Assembly: GCA_024711325.1 (NCBI GenBank)
Contig: JANJTC010000007.1
Coordinates: forward strand, 124,001-188,000
Length of the DNA stretch: 64,000 nucleotides
Direction: 5' to 3'
DNA from: Bacteriovoracaceae bacterium
Lineage (GTDB): Bacteria > Bdellovibrionota > Bacteriovoracia > Bacteriovoracales > Bacteriovoracaceae
Shown: one piece after another, positions 42,817 through 53,080 of the stretch
Position numbering within the stretch: the first letter of the stretch is position 1
How the letters are laid out: every line of letters starts with the position of its first letter
The notes under the pieces: model-generated
Database searches by the model: none
Told to the model about the DNA's origin: nothing
Seen by the model: only the letters and a program-made list of their open reading frames with translations
Made by a program: the position numbers and the translations under genes

Positions 42817-44184
42817 ATGACGTTGTCAAATTTTAATTGGACTGACAAGGACTCAGTGAAATGGTTTATCCTTCTGCCTACCGGGCACGAAGGCCCTTAC
42901 TCGTTGAGTAGGCTTGAACAGTTGGTAAATCAGAAAAAAATTGCGATTGATGTTAAAATTTGGGCCGAAGGCCTGGGCGAACCTGTTCGTTTAAAAGAAG
43001 CGCTTTCTCCGCCTGAAATACTCCAGGAAGAAATTATTCCGGATTTACCACCACTTCCACTTGAAGAGGATGTCCCACCCATCCCCGTGCTGGAAGAAAC
43101 TGAAGAAATTGAAATACCACCAACTCCTCCTCTGAAGAAAGATATCACTTTCCGTGTCTGGAGCTTTATCTTTATATCTGTCGCACTGATGCTTTTCTTC
43201 GCATTTGGGAATGTTCTGGAAAACCTGGAAACCATCTCCATTAGTCGTTTGCCAAAAATGACCATGGAACTCCATGCGCGTATTTTAAAAGAAAACACTT
43301 TTGACAGTTGGAATAAAAAAATCTTTTTTAAAGAGTATTTACCAGATGATCACTCGCATATCTGGTTAGTGACTTCAAGTTTCCAAACATGTTCGGTTGA
43401 GGCCACCTTTCAATCTCTGAAAGGCAAATTATTATCAATGGAAAATGAATCAGTTGCCTTTAAAACTTCAGGTGCATTAAATAATCATCTGGTGGAATTT
43501 TCATCTTTTGAATTTACCTCGGGAAGTAAAATCATACCCGGAATGTATGAAATGGATGTAAAGGCCACAAATTGTGAATGGGATGGATTTATTCCAGCCT
43601 TGATGAATAAATTCAAGGGGCCTGATAGTGAGTACCTGGCCCGAACAAAGGTGGTACTCTTTTCTAAGGGGGCGGTGGAATTCAATACCATCCTGGATAA
43701 ACTTATCCAGAAAAAAATGGCAATTGAGCTTAAGGCCCATTCACAGGAAGAACTTTTTTGGCAAAATCTCCAGCAAAAGTTTGAAACACTTCAGGCCGTC
43801 ACTTTACAGATTGAGCAGCTCTTACTGGATTATCTGGAAAATGATCCTAATCAGTTTAAAAAGAATTTAAAACCGATGGTAGATCTTTATACCAAGCAGT
43901 TCGGCTCTTTTTTAACTACTTTTATTGTGGATAATGAGAAGTTTTTTCAGGAATTAAAAGCAGGGGCTTCCCGTCAGAGAAATTATGAATTGATGGTTAA
44001 ATTAACCACTAAAAGAATAGGACTGGAGTCCATGAAGTTCATTGAAGAATTTCAAAGTTTAAAAAAATTGCCCTCTAAAAAAGACCTCCTGGCCTATTCT
44101 TCGAGGGTGAAGAGTGTATTTAGCTCTGTGAAAAATGATATCAGTCAAAAGATAATTCAGATATCTGAGGATCGATCGAAGTAA
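42817..44184 (+). CDS. GYF_2 domain membrane protein
   Basis: Domains in order: an N-terminal GYF_2-like domain (about residues 10-60; WFILLPTGHEGPYSLSRLEQL, KIWAEGLGEPVRL), an acidic Pro-rich linker (about 65-120; PPLPLEEDVPPIPV), one transmembrane helix (about 128-150), then ~300 residues outside the membrane, helical toward the C-terminus. The N-terminal domain is therefore cytoplasmic. An upstream ATG at 42763 would overlap the divergent gene, so the ATG at 42817 is preferred although its ribosome site is weak. GYF-type domains bind Pro-rich peptides; the partner is unknown. Its last 44 nt overlap the convergent MBL gene. Confidence 0.72.
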   Translation: MTLSNFNWTDKDSVKWFILLPTGHEGPYSLSRLEQLVNQKKIAIDVKIWAEGLGEPVRLKEALSPPEILQEEIIPDLPPLPLEEDVPPIPVLEETEEIEIPPTPPLKKDITFRVWSFIFISVALMLFFAFGNVLENLETISISRLPKMTMELHARILKENTFDSWNKKIFFKEYLPDDHSHIWLVTSSFQTCSVEATFQSLKGKLLSMENESVAFKTSGALNNHLVEFSSFEFTSGSKIIPGMYEMDVKATNCEWDGFIPALMNKFKGPDSEYLARTKVVLFSKGAVEFNTILDKLIQKKMAIELKAHSQEELFWQNLQQKFETLQAVTLQIEQLLLDYLENDPNQFKKNLKPMVDLYTKQFGSFLTTFIVDNEKFFQELKAGASRQRNYELMVKLTTKRIGLESMKFIEEFQSLKKLPSKKDLLAYSSRVKSVFSSVKNDISQKIIQISEDRSK

Positions 44185-45028
44185 CGGGGAATTTTTCCGC
44201 TGCTTCGTAATCCACTTCACCTTTCTTTTTGATTTTAGCTCCCCAAAATGTCATATCGTGTTCAAAAATCATCGTGAGATTATTTTTCAGTATGAATTGG
44301 TAGAATCTATCTTTATCAATGGTGGTTTGCCCCGGGGCTATGTCATAGCCCATCACCCATGGTATTGGAATGTGAACACTGGTAGGAACTAAATCGGCCA
44401 TATAGATGAATTTTTCATCATAGGGATGGACTAACCAGGGAGTGTGCCCGTGGGAGCATTTAAAAGAGATGACATCTTCTCCCTCTTTTAAAATGGTACC
44501 TTCCTCACCATCCAGCCAGTGAACCTTGCCTTCTTTTTCGGCCTGCTCAATTAATGGTTTGAAATATTGAGTATGGAAAGATCCTGTGTCGCGTAAAGTG
44601 GGATGAAGAGCATAGTCATAATGTTGACGGTGAATATGTAGCTTCGCATTTGGGAAAAGATTTATATGCTGATTATTATCATGTCCCAGGCCACCCACAT
44701 GATCAAAGTGCAGGTGAGTCACAATTAAGTCGGAAATGTCTTGTGGCCTTAAATGATGGTTTTTTTCCAGCATTTCAATCAGAGGATTTTTAGGACCTTG
44801 GACTCCAAAACGGTCGTCAAACTTATCCCCGTGGTAGTCACCAATACCTGTATCAACCAGAATGTTTCGAGTGGGAGTTTGAATCAGCATGACTCTCAAA
44901 CTTAGCTGAATTCTATTTAAATCATCGGCGGGAATGAACTTAGACCATAGTGGTTTTGGAATAATTCCGAACATGGCACCGCCATCTAATTTAAAAACTG
45001 CCGGATGGAGAATATAATATTTTTTCAT
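44141..45028 (-). CDS. MBL-fold hydrolase, AttM/lactonase-like
   Basis: A metallo-beta-lactamase-fold hydrolase. It has the metal motif THLHFDHVGGLG, an upstream VDTGIGDY, then KCSHGHTPWL and a MADLVPT Asp motif. The overall order resembles quorum-quenching lactonases and related hydrolases (AttM/AiiA type), but the substrate cannot be told from sequence. The start at 45028 has GAGG 4 nt upstream; an upstream ATG at 45049 has its site too close. It overlaps the GYF_2 gene's 3' end by 44 nt. Confidence 0.85.
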   Translation of the reverse strand: MKKYYILHPAVFKLDGGAMFGIIPKPLWSKFIPADDLNRIQLSLRVMLIQTPTRNILVDTGIGDYHGDKFDDRFGVQGPKNPLIEMLEKNHHLRPQDISDLIVTHLHFDHVGGLGHDNNQHINLFPNAKLHIHRQHYDYALHPTLRDTGSFHTQYFKPLIEQAEKEGKVHWLDGEEGTILKEGEDVISFKCSHGHTPWLVHPYDEKFIYMADLVPTSVHIPIPWVMGYDIAPGQTTIDKDRFYQFILKNNLTMIFEHDMTFWGAKIKKKGEVDYEAAEKFPVTSIDPQISELSFD

Positions 45029-45084
45029 AACACCTCGCTTCTCCATCATGCCCTTTCAAAACCGCGTTTTTCAAGACCTTTTCA

Positions 45085-45112
45085 TTGTCTGACCCCGCAA
45101 AATGCCTATAAT
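45085..45112 (+). promoter_or_regulatory. Sigma70-type promoter of sucCD-ndk
   Basis: TTGTCT (45085-45090) and a perfect TATAAT (45107-45112) are separated by 16 bp. Transcription would begin about 28 nt before the sucC start codon, and AAGGAGAG provides the ribosome site. Confidence 0.7.
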
Positions 45113-45146
45113 GTGACCTATTCAAATGTAGTTTTAAGGAGAGCCT

Positions 45147-46316
45147 ATGAATGTTCATGAGTACCAGGCCAAAGACCTGATGCGACAGTTTAACATCGCG
45201 GTCTTAAAAGGTGGAGTTGCCAACACTCCAGCTGAAGCGGTGGAAGTTGCCAAGAAATTGGAAGGAAAAATTTGGGTAGTAAAAGCTCAGATTCATGCTG
45301 GCGGCCGTGGTAAGGGCGGTGGAGTTAAACTCGCTCGCTCTCTGGAAGAAGTAGAAACGCTTGCTAAGGAAATCCTTGGTATGCAACTCGTTACTCACCA
45401 AACTGGTCCTGAAGGTAAGAAGGTTCTTAAAGTTCTTATCGAGCAAGGTTGCGATATTGATCATGAGTACTATTGCGGTATCGTTCTTGACCGTACTGCT
45501 GGAAAAATCGCGATGATGGTTTCAACTGAAGGTGGAATGGACATCGAAACAGTGGCCCATAATTCTCCTGAAAAAATTATTAAGGCCCACATTGATCCTG
45601 CAACTGGTTTTACACCGGCCCACGGAAGGAAACTTGGATATGCACTAGGCTTAAAAGGTGAACCACTTAAGAAAGCGATTTCTTTCTTTGAGAACCTTTA
45701 TAAGCTTTATATCGAAAAAGATTGTTCGATTGCTGAAATTAACCCGCTTGTTACAACTAAGCAGGGTGAGGTTCTGGCACTTGATGGAAAACTCAATTTT
45801 GATGACAACGCTCTTTTCCGTCATCCGGACATAGAAGCGATGAGAGACATTACTGAAGAATCAGCGCAAGAGCTTGAGGCCGGCAAATATGGCCTGTCGT
45901 ATATCTCACTTGATGGAAACATCGGCTGTCTGGTAAATGGTGCAGGTCTTGCCATGGCCACTCTCGATATCCTAAAACTTCATGGCGGTACACCGGCCAA
46001 CTTCCTTGACGTGGGCGGTGGCGCGACTAAAGAGACTGTTCAAAAAGCATTCTCAATCATTCTTGAAGATAAAAATGTTAAAGCTATTCTTGTGAATATC
46101 TTCGGGGGAATCATGAAGTGCGACATTATTGCCCACGGTGTGGTTGATGCTGCAAAAGAACTTGGTGTAACTGTTCCTCTCGTTGTTCGTCTTGAAGGAA
46201 CTAACGTTGCTCTTGGTAAGAAAATTCTTGCTGAATCAGGTCTGAAAATTACTCCAGCTGGTGACCTTGCTGATGCTGCTGCAAAAGCAGTAGCTGCTGC
46301 TAAGGGAGGAAAATAA
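45147..46316 (+). CDS. sucC: Succinyl-CoA synthetase beta subunit
   Basis: The nucleotide-binding subunit of succinyl-CoA ligase (TCA cycle, substrate-level phosphorylation). The ATP-grasp domain starts [15 protein letters not shown], with [17 protein letters not shown] (nucleotide loop) and the C-terminal [16 protein letters not shown]-type segment ([12 protein letters not shown]). The 389-residue length is normal. sucD follows after 1 bp, with ndk behind it. Confidence 0.97.
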   Translation: MNVHEYQAKDLMRQFNIAVLKGGVANTPAEAVEVAKKLEGKIWVVKAQIHAGGRGKGGGVKLARSLEEVETLAKEILGMQLVTHQTGPEGKKVLKVLIEQGCDIDHEYYCGIVLDRTAGKIAMMVSTEGGMDIETVAHNSPEKIIKAHIDPATGFTPAHGRKLGYALGLKGEPLKKAISFFENLYKLYIEKDCSIAEINPLVTTKQGEVLALDGKLNFDDNALFRHPDIEAMRDITEESAQELEAGKYGLSYISLDGNIGCLVNGAGLAMATLDILKLHGGTPANFLDVGGGATKETVQKAFSIILEDKNVKAILVNIFGGIMKCDIIAHGVVDAAKELGVTVPLVVRLEGTNVALGKKILAESGLKITPAGDLADAAAKAVAAAKGGK

Positions 46317-46317
46317 T

Positions 46318-47190
46318 ATGGCGATTTTAATTAATAGAAGTACTCGTCTCATTACTATCGGTTTAACAGGTAAACAAGGGACATTCCACACTCTTCAATC
46401 TCGTGACTACGGAACGAATGTTGTTGGTGGTGTGACTCCTGGTAAAGGCGGCACAGTTCATGAAGGCATTCCTGTCTTCAACACAACATATGAAGCGGTT
46501 AAAGAAACAGGCGCCAATGCTGCCATGATTTTTGTTCCACCTCCATATGCTGCTGACTCTATCATTGAGTGTATTGATGCTGAACTTCCGCTTATTATCT
46601 GTATTACTGAAGGAATTCCTGTTGGTGATATGATCAAGGTGAAAGCTGCCCTTAAAGGATCAAACTCACGCCTGATCGGTCCAAACTGTCCGGGTGTGAT
46701 CACTCCAGGTGAGTGTAAGATCGGGATCATGCCAGGCCACATCCATATGCCAGGAAACGTAGGGGTCATTTCCCGTTCTGGTACTTTGACTTATGAAGCG
46801 GTTTATCAGCTGACTCAACGTGAGATTGGACAATCAACATGCGTTGGTATCGGTGGAGACCCGGTTAATGGAACAAACTTCATTGATTGTCTTGAGATGT
46901 TTGAGAAAGATCCTGAAACTAAAGCTGTGATCATGATCGGTGAGATCGGTGGTACGGCCGAGACAGATGCTGCCCGTTGGATCAAGGCCAATATGACAAA
47001 ACCAGTGGTGAGTTTCATCGCGGGTGCTGCTGCTCCTAAGGGCAAGCGGATGGGACATGCTGGTGCAATTATTTCAGGGGAAGACGATTCTGCCGAATCT
47101 AAGTTTAAGATTCTTCAGGAGTGCGGTGTAACTATTGCACGCTCGCCAGCTGAGCTTGGACAAAAGATTGCAGAAGTATTAAAGAAGTAA
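46318..47190 (+). CDS. sucD: Succinyl-CoA synthetase alpha subunit
   Basis: The CoA-binding and phospho-histidine subunit. The Rossmann segment near the start is [13 protein letters not shown], the CoA site region is [10 protein letters not shown], and the phosphorylated His is in [13 protein letters not shown]. The 290-residue length is normal. It pairs with sucC 1 bp upstream, and ndk lies 31 bp downstream in the same operon. Confidence 0.97.
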   Translation: MAILINRSTRLITIGLTGKQGTFHTLQSRDYGTNVVGGVTPGKGGTVHEGIPVFNTTYEAVKETGANAAMIFVPPPYAADSIIECIDAELPLIICITEGIPVGDMIKVKAALKGSNSRLIGPNCPGVITPGECKIGIMPGHIHMPGNVGVISRSGTLTYEAVYQLTQREIGQSTCVGIGGDPVNGTNFIDCLEMFEKDPETKAVIMIGEIGGTAETDAARWIKANMTKPVVSFIAGAAAPKGKRMGHAGAIISGEDDSAESKFKILQECGVTIARSPAELGQKIAEVLKK

Positions 47191-47221
47191 AAACAAGAAA
47201 ATTATAAACAAGGAGCTTTCA

Positions 47222-47650
47222 ATGGCCGTTGAGAAAACACTTTCTATCGTAAAACCTAATTCTACTCTTGATAACAATATCGGTAATATCATCGCTATTT
47301 TTGAAAAGAATGGTCTTCGCATTGCTGGAGCTAAACTTGCTCGTCTTTCTAAAGAAAAAGCTGAAGGCTTCTATATTGAGCACAAAGAGCGTCCTTTCTT
47401 TGGCGAACTAGTTAACTTCATGACTTCAGGTCCTGTTATGCTTATGGTTCTTGAAGGTGAAAACGCTGTTGCAAAAAACAGAGAGCTTATGGGTGCTACT
47501 AACCCAGCGAATGCTCTAGAGGGCACTATCCGTAAACTTTATGCTAAGTCTGTAGGCGAGAACTCTGTTCACGGTTCAGATTCAGCAGCTGCTGCTGAAA
47601 GAGAAATTGCTTATTTCTTTGAAAAGCATGAAGTCGTAAATCGTTTTTAA
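47222..47650 (+). CDS. ndk: Nucleoside diphosphate kinase
   Basis: Exchanges phosphate between NTPs and NDPs. [10 protein letters not shown] at the start, the Arg/Asn region [15 protein letters not shown], and the catalytic His in [17 protein letters not shown] are all present. The 142-residue length is normal. An AAGGAG site precedes it. The link with sucCD is sensible, since the ligase makes NTPs that Ndk can interconvert. A strong terminator follows. Confidence 0.97.
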   Translation: MAVEKTLSIVKPNSTLDNNIGNIIAIFEKNGLRIAGAKLARLSKEKAEGFYIEHKERPFFGELVNFMTSGPVMLMVLEGENAVAKNRELMGATNPANALEGTIRKLYAKSVGENSVHGSDSAAAAEREIAYFFEKHEVVNRF

Positions 47651-47657
47651 TTTATCT

Positions 47658-47686
47658 AAGGCCCGCTTTAAGCGGGCCTTTTTTTT
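47658..47686 (+). terminator. Intrinsic terminator of sucC-sucD-ndk
   Basis: AAGGCCCGCT / AGCGGGCCTT form a 10-bp perfect stem with a TTA loop, followed by eight T. Confidence 0.95.
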
Positions 47687-47881
47687 GCCTTGTATTAAGA
47701 CCAATTCATTCCAAATCCTCAAAATCTTAGTCTGATACTGAATCAAAATTTTTCTCTTGTGAAACTGCGCTAGCGTAATCGCAATATAACTCCATTTTCC
47801 ATAAATTCCGGTACTTGCTAAGATTTTTCATGAGAAATGGAATTCTCCTAGAGAGATTCAACTACAAAAAAGGGGATTGTT

Positions 47882-48490
47882 ATGAAAACAATTTTAGCTT
47901 TAGCGACAGCACTAGTGATGGGCACTTCTGCATATGCTCAAGAGTCACCGTTAGATTCTGCTTCTGGTTCACGTCACATGTTTGAGTTTAATGCAGACTC
48001 AGTTCTCCAGGGGGTTCTGTCTTTTGATAAATCCAAGACTAAGGGTGGATCAGCAGATAATGATACTCAATTAGAGCTGCATCTGAATTATGCTTATAGT
48101 TTACCAACCATGCCCCGACTGCAATTGGGTGGTCGAGTGAATTATGAGAAGGGGACTGAAGGTGGTAGAGGTGATTTGGAAGATTATGGTCTGGAAGTGG
48201 GTGCCATTGTTAACTGGATGTCCGATCTGGAGAACAGTCCCTATGCTTCTCTTTATTTAGGTATGAGCTGGGATAACACTTATGGAAATCCTGCAACGGG
48301 CAGAAAAGATGAGGTTTTAAGCAGTACCCTGGCCGTCGGGAAACGATTTGCCATGGATCAGTGGGGGATTAAGCATTTAGTCTATACCCCTGAAATTGCG
48401 CTTGAAAATCTTAATTCAACCACTGGTTCCGCCTTAGAATATTCGCAAAACATTCAAGTCCGATTCCTACAATTCGCCGTTTTCTTCTAA
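47882..48490 (+). CDS. Small secreted protein, predicted outer-membrane barrel
   Basis: 202 residues with a signal peptide (MKTILALATALVMGTSAYA). The mature part consists of alternating amphipathic strands (TQLELHLNYAYSL, LQLGGRVNYEKG, GLEVGAIVNWM, ASLYLGMSWDN) and ends in a C-terminal Phe (QFAVFF), typical of an 8-stranded outer-membrane barrel. No family was recognised. It stands alone with its own terminator and a 231-bp upstream region containing no other gene. Confidence 0.7.
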   Translation: MKTILALATALVMGTSAYAQESPLDSASGSRHMFEFNADSVLQGVLSFDKSKTKGGSADNDTQLELHLNYAYSLPTMPRLQLGGRVNYEKGTEGGRGDLEDYGLEVGAIVNWMSDLENSPYASLYLGMSWDNTYGNPATGRKDEVLSSTLAVGKRFAMDQWGIKHLVYTPEIALENLNSTTGSALEYSQNIQVRFLQFAVFF

Positions 48491-48497
48491 ATGAAAT

Positions 48498-48523
48498 AAA
48501 GTGGGCCTCAGCGGGCCCACTTT
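48498..48523 (+). terminator. Hairpin terminator of the small barrel gene
   Basis: AAAGTGGGCC / GGCCCACTTT form a 10-bp stem with a 6-nt loop, just after the stop codon. Only a short T-run follows. Confidence 0.75.
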
Positions 48524-48613
48524 AAATATCTGTAAAAATTTCAAAAGCCTACACCTTCGAGTCATTCCGCGTTATAAATGTTCTGACTAATGCCTTATTT
48601 GGAAGGAGTTCAC

Positions 48614-49087
48614 ATGTTTAATCTCGGAGACTACGTTGTCTGTCCCGGCCACGGTGTAGGTCAGATTTGCAGCGTCGATACGAAAGAATTAAATGGTGAG
48701 ATGAAGAGTTTCTACATCATTAAAGTTGTTTCTAACGGAATGAAAGTCATGATCCCTGTCGACAGTAAGGAAGGCGTGCGTGCCCTTATTCCTTCAACTG
48801 AAATCAGTGGAGTCTTTGAATTATTAGAAGAGAAAAATGTTAAGGTTGATATGTCGACCTGGAATAGACGTCATCGTGAATATACCCTAAAAGTTAAAAC
48901 TGGTTCTCTACTTGAAATTGCCGATGTCCTTCGCCAGCTCTTGCTCCTCAAGATGACAAAAAAGCTCTCTTTTGGTGAAAGAAAAATGTTGGATCAGTGT
49001 AAAGAATTGATCGTTAAAGAAATCTCACTTGCTTCAGGCACAGCTGAGGGCAGTATCTCGGAGAAAATTGACTCTCTTTATACCTAG
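48614..49087 (+). CDS. CarD/CdnL family transcription regulator
   Basis: Binds RNA polymerase beta and stabilises open promoters, especially at rRNA genes. The N-terminal Tudor-like RNAP-interacting domain is clear (FNLGDYVVCPGHGVGQI, MKVMIPVD), followed by the helical DNA-binding domain (LLEIADVLRQLLLLKMTKKLSFGERKML). The ATG at 48614 has GGAAGGAG 5 nt upstream; the upstream ATG at 48590 lacks one. gltX follows 64 bp later. Confidence 0.93.
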   Translation: MFNLGDYVVCPGHGVGQICSVDTKELNGEMKSFYIIKVVSNGMKVMIPVDSKEGVRALIPSTEISGVFELLEEKNVKVDMSTWNRRHREYTLKVKTGSLLEIADVLRQLLLLKMTKKLSFGERKMLDQCKELIVKEISLASGTAEGSISEKIDSLYT

Positions 49088-49151
49088 AAGATTCTCAATT
49101 TAGAGGATTATAGTGTATCCTTACCCTCATTATTCATTGAGGAGTTCCAGT

Positions 49152-50594
49152 ATGACTGTCCGAGTAAGATTCGCCCCATCACCTACAGGTTATTTACACA
49201 TTGGTGGTGCGCGGACGGCCCTTTATAATTATTTATATGCTAAAGCGACTGGTGGTACTTTCGTTCTCCGGATTGAAGATACTGATTTGGAACGCTCGAA
49301 AGCAGAATATGAAAAACTTCAGATTGATGATTTAAAATGGCTTGGCCTTTTACACGATGAAGGTCCGGATAAACCCAATCCTAAATATGCACCTTATCGG
49401 CAATCTGAGCGCACTGAGATCTATCAGAAACATGCTCAGGAGCTCGTGGATAAAGACCTGGCATACTATGATTTCTGTACGGAAGAAGAACTTGATGCCA
49501 TGAAAGAAAAAGCGGCCGCTGAAGGCCGAGATCCCGTTTACGAAGGGAAGTGGAAAGATCCAGCTTTTCATCAAGAAGCGCTGGATAGAATTGCCAAGGG
49601 TGAGAAGCCGGCCATTCGTTTTCGTGCGCCAAAAAAGAGTTATACATTAAATGATAAAGTAAAAGGCAGCGTCACTTATCCTGAAAACATGGTAGGGGAT
49701 TTTGTGATCGTGAGGTCAAATGGTCAGCCTGTTTATAACTTCTGCTGTGTGGTTGATGATTACTTAATGGAGATCACGCACGTTATTCGTGGAGAAGATC
49801 ATCTTAATAATACTGTTCGGCAGTTGATGATTTATGAAGCTTTAGGTGCAAAAATTCCTGAGTTTGCTCACGTCTCTTTATTGATTGGGCATGACCGTCA
49901 GAAGCTCTCTAAACGTCATGGTGCGACCTCGGTTAATCTTTACCGAAGTGAACACTATTTACCTGAGGCCATGTGTAATTACTTATGTCTACTCGGTTGG
50001 TCGCATCCAACAGAAAAAGATATTTTCGATAAACAGGACATTGTAGAAGTATTCAGTCTCGATAGGTTCTCTGCTTCTTCGGCCATGTATGATCTGGAAA
50101 AGTTCAAATGGGTCAACAGTGAGCATATCAAGAAAATGGATAATGCTTCTCTCATTTTGTTGATTGAACAAGAACCTGAAACAGAATTTTTCAGAAAACA
50201 AAGTCCTGAATGGAAGAATGCCTGTGTGGAACTCCTTAAACGATATGCTCAGTTTATTACCGACTTTCCGAAGCTTGTGAATGAACTCATCCTTAATGAT
50301 GATCCCGAAATAACGGATCCCCTTAAAGAAATTCTTTCATGGGATACAACTCCGCAAATTCTCGCCTTCATTGCTGAGGAAACTGGCAAAGTCACTTCCG
50401 AATTCATTTCCGAAGCTGAACTAAATGGCTGGATGGAACATGTGAAGAAAATTATGGGTGTAAAAGGGAAGCCGCTTTTTCAAGGGGTCCGTGCCGCCTT
50501 AACTGGTCATGATCATGGTCCTGATTTGAAGTTTCTTATTCCACTTACTCCGGTAAGAGTGCTTAAGAACCGAGTTGCTCATCTTAATAAGTAG
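49152..50594 (+). CDS. gltX: Glutamyl-tRNA synthetase
   Basis: A class I synthetase charging tRNA-Glu (and possibly tRNA-Gln, if non-discriminating). The HIGH motif appears as YLHIGGARTAL and the KMSKS motif as KLSKRHG. The ATG at 49152 follows GAGGAG and gives VRVRFAPSPTG, the normal start; the upstream ATG at 49113 adds residues with no family match. 480 residues. cysS follows 5 bp downstream, so the two are co-transcribed. Confidence 0.96.
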   Translation: MTVRVRFAPSPTGYLHIGGARTALYNYLYAKATGGTFVLRIEDTDLERSKAEYEKLQIDDLKWLGLLHDEGPDKPNPKYAPYRQSERTEIYQKHAQELVDKDLAYYDFCTEEELDAMKEKAAAEGRDPVYEGKWKDPAFHQEALDRIAKGEKPAIRFRAPKKSYTLNDKVKGSVTYPENMVGDFVIVRSNGQPVYNFCCVVDDYLMEITHVIRGEDHLNNTVRQLMIYEALGAKIPEFAHVSLLIGHDRQKLSKRHGATSVNLYRSEHYLPEAMCNYLCLLGWSHPTEKDIFDKQDIVEVFSLDRFSASSAMYDLEKFKWVNSEHIKKMDNASLILLIEQEPETEFFRKQSPEWKNACVELLKRYAQFITDFPKLVNELILNDDPEITDPLKEILSWDTTPQILAFIAEETGKVTSEFISEAELNGWMEHVKKIMGVKGKPLFQGVRAALTGHDHGPDLKFLIPLTPVRVLKNRVAHLNK

Positions 50595-50599
50595 GAACC

Positions 50600-52033
50600 A
50601 TGACGAGAGAACTTAAAGTACATAATAACCTGACTCGTAAAAAAGAAGTCTTCCAGACCATTGAGCCGGGTAAAGTTAAATTTTATTCTTGTGGTCCCAC
50701 TACTTATGATTTTCTGCATATTGGGAATGCTCGAGCTTTGGTGGTTGGCGACCTCTTTAACCGCGTCTTAAAGGCCTTTGGTTATGATGTGAACTTCGTC
50801 AGAAACTACACTGATGTGGATGACAAAATAATTGAGAGGGCCAAGCAAGAGGGACGAGATGCTCTAGAGCATGCGGCTATCTTTGTTAAAGAATGTGAAA
50901 CCGATATGAATTCCTTAGGAATGCTTCCGGCCAATCATACTCCTAAAGTCTCTGAGACGATGCCTGAGATCATTCAGATGATCCAGGATATAATTAAGAA
51001 TGAAAAGGCCTATCAGGCAGACGGGGAAGTCTTTTTCCATGTCCCGGCCTTTCATGATTATGGGAAACTCTCTAAAAAAGACCTGGATAGTCTTCAGCAC
51101 GGAATTCGAGTTGAGGTTGATAGCAGAAAGAAACATCCTTCTGACTTCGTTTTATGGAAGCCTGCCAAGCCAGGAGAGCCCTCGTGGGATTCTCCTTGGG
51201 GAAAAGGCCGACCAGGGTGGCACATTGAATGTTCGGCCATGGCCAAGAAGTTTTTAGGAAAAACGTTGGATCTGCACCATGGAGGAGTGGATTTAATGTT
51301 CCCTCACCATGAAAATGAAATTGCTCAATCTGAAGCCGCCAATAATTGCCCATTTTGTAATAGTTGGGCCCATAATGAATTTTTAAATTTTGGCTCTGAG
51401 AAAATGAGTAAGTCTCTGGGAAATGTTATCAAGATCCGTGACTTCGTTGAGAAGTATGGCGGGCAGGTTCTTCGGCATGTTCTGCTTTCAGTTCACTACC
51501 GCGCTCGTTTGGAATGGAGTGATGAGGTGATTCAAAGAGCGCTGGATGAAGTGAAGCGGATTCATGAGTTTGTCATGGAAGTCCGAGAATATAAAGCTTC
51601 AGGTAATTATTCTTCTCCTGAAATTTCAGAGTGCATTGAAAAAATGATGGATGAGCTATCAAATGATTTTAATTCTGCTGGGGCCATGGGTCACTTCTTT
51701 ACGTTCTTGAGAAATGTTAAGGCCAATAAAGATAAGCTCTCGCAAGAGAGTTTAGATCAAGTGAAAAAGACCCTCTCCTTTGTGGAATCCTCTCTGGGAC
51801 TCATCAATAAGAATCCTGAGCAGGTTTTATCTCAGTTAAGGAAAAATGAGCAGGATATCAGCAGTTCAGATATTGATGCGGCCTGGATTGAAGGGCTGAT
51901 TGAAGAAAGAAAGGTTGCGAAGGCTTCCAAGAATTGGGCCCGTGCAGACGAGATTCGCCAGGAAATGTCCAAGAAAAACATCGTTTTAAAAGATAATCCA
52001 GATGGAACAACCTCCTGGATGGTCCAAGGGTAG
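50600..52033 (+). CDS. cysS: Cysteinyl-tRNA synthetase
   Basis: A class I synthetase for cysteine. Zn-site start YSCGPTTYDFLHIGNAR (HIGH as HIGN), WHIECSAM for the second zinc Cys, HHENEIAQSE and KMSKSLGN are all present. The 477-residue length is normal. The gltX-cysS order is common in bacteria. Confidence 0.97.
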   Translation: MTRELKVHNNLTRKKEVFQTIEPGKVKFYSCGPTTYDFLHIGNARALVVGDLFNRVLKAFGYDVNFVRNYTDVDDKIIERAKQEGRDALEHAAIFVKECETDMNSLGMLPANHTPKVSETMPEIIQMIQDIIKNEKAYQADGEVFFHVPAFHDYGKLSKKDLDSLQHGIRVEVDSRKKHPSDFVLWKPAKPGEPSWDSPWGKGRPGWHIECSAMAKKFLGKTLDLHHGGVDLMFPHHENEIAQSEAANNCPFCNSWAHNEFLNFGSEKMSKSLGNVIKIRDFVEKYGGQVLRHVLLSVHYRARLEWSDEVIQRALDEVKRIHEFVMEVREYKASGNYSSPEISECIEKMMDELSNDFNSAGAMGHFFTFLRNVKANKDKLSQESLDQVKKTLSFVESSLGLINKNPEQVLSQLRKNEQDISSSDIDAAWIEGLIEERKVAKASKNWARADEIRQEMSKKNIVLKDNPDGTTSWMVQG

Positions 52034-52148
52034 GGACATTTTGACCCTATCCTTTTTATATATCCTACATTGACTAACACCTCCTCCCCATAGCAAATTG
52101 CCCGTGGTAAACCCAAAGTATTAGTTTCTTAAAACCACAGGAGTTTCT

Positions 52149-53033
52149 ATGAAATTGTTCTCAGCTATTGTGATGCTGGTTCTCGCCACCAGCTCATTTG
52201 CCTCTTCTCAAACAAAAACTTTTTTTTATGACGGGACTCAAGATTCTGTAAACATGTCCCTTCGGGCCGAAAAAACCCATACTGAATATCGTTATGAGCA
52301 GAGACGATCGGTTTGCTATCGTCAGGAAGTTCATTACGAAGTGAGATGTTATGGTCGTCCAATGAGCTGCCATCAGGTTCCTGTCTATAGAACTATTTCT
52401 TATCCATGTATGGAAACTGTCAGAGTTCCTTATGAAGTTTGGGATTATGATGTTGAGGCCAATGTTGATTTGAAAATTGCAAAACTTCCCGTAGCACTTC
52501 CTGTAGGAGAAACAATTAAAGTTACATTGTGGGGAGACAGGCTTTCACTTTCGGCCAACGGATCTAAAAACTTCTTCATTCTTTCTCAAGAAACTGCCAT
52601 GACATCTCAAATGAATGGCTCAGTTAAATTCATTGATGCTTCATATGCACTCAATCTGGTTGAAGCCGCTCCAGTTGTTAAAGCGCTGGCGATGACTGAT
52701 ATTTCACTTAAAAATTCTGTGCTTAATTTCAAAATGGGACCGGTTGAAGTTCGTGACCTGATTGGCTTCTCACTGGAAGTTAAGAAAAGTCCGATCCTGG
52801 GATCAGATACCGTTCTTTTTAATCGAGAGTTGAAGTCATCTGAGATCATGATTGCCAGTGAAGCAGAAAGTGCTTCGGCCAACATCAATATTAAAGACCT
52901 TGGTGTTAACTTAACTGGTGGGCGTTACACTTTAACCGCTAAAACTTTCTTCAAACATGAAGGAACACTTATTAATAAGGATCAGTTTGAGCAAGTCGAA
53001 GCTTCTCGTACCCTTATTTATAAAATTCGTTAG
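52149..53033 (+). CDS. Cys-rich secreted protein of unknown function, tandem copy 1
   Basis: Not recognised. It has a signal peptide (MKLFSAIVMLVLATSSFA), then TKTFFYDGTQDSV and EKTHTEYRYEQRRSVCYR, four cysteines within about 30 residues (C-x9-C-x6-C-x12-C type spacing), then ~200 residues of beta-rich sequence ending YKIR. The next gene has the same layout and roughly half identical residues, so this is a tandem-duplicated family. It is probably periplasmic or surface-exposed with two disulphides. A hairpin terminator follows. Confidence 0.7.
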   Translation: MKLFSAIVMLVLATSSFASSQTKTFFYDGTQDSVNMSLRAEKTHTEYRYEQRRSVCYRQEVHYEVRCYGRPMSCHQVPVYRTISYPCMETVRVPYEVWDYDVEANVDLKIAKLPVALPVGETIKVTLWGDRLSLSANGSKNFFILSQETAMTSQMNGSVKFIDASYALNLVEAAPVVKALAMTDISLKNSVLNFKMGPVEVRDLIGFSLEVKKSPILGSDTVLFNRELKSSEIMIASEAESASANINIKDLGVNLTGGRYTLTAKTFFKHEGTLINKDQFEQVEASRTLIYKIR

Positions 53034-53053
53034 TTAATTCTTAAATTTTCTTA

Positions 53054-53080
53054 AGAAAGGGACCCTTTGGGTCCCTTTCT
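53054..53080 (+). terminator. Hairpin terminator of secreted gene copy 1
   Basis: AGAAAGGGACCC / GGGTCCCTTTCT form a perfect 12-bp stem with a TTT loop. Only a short T-rich stretch follows. Confidence 0.85.
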
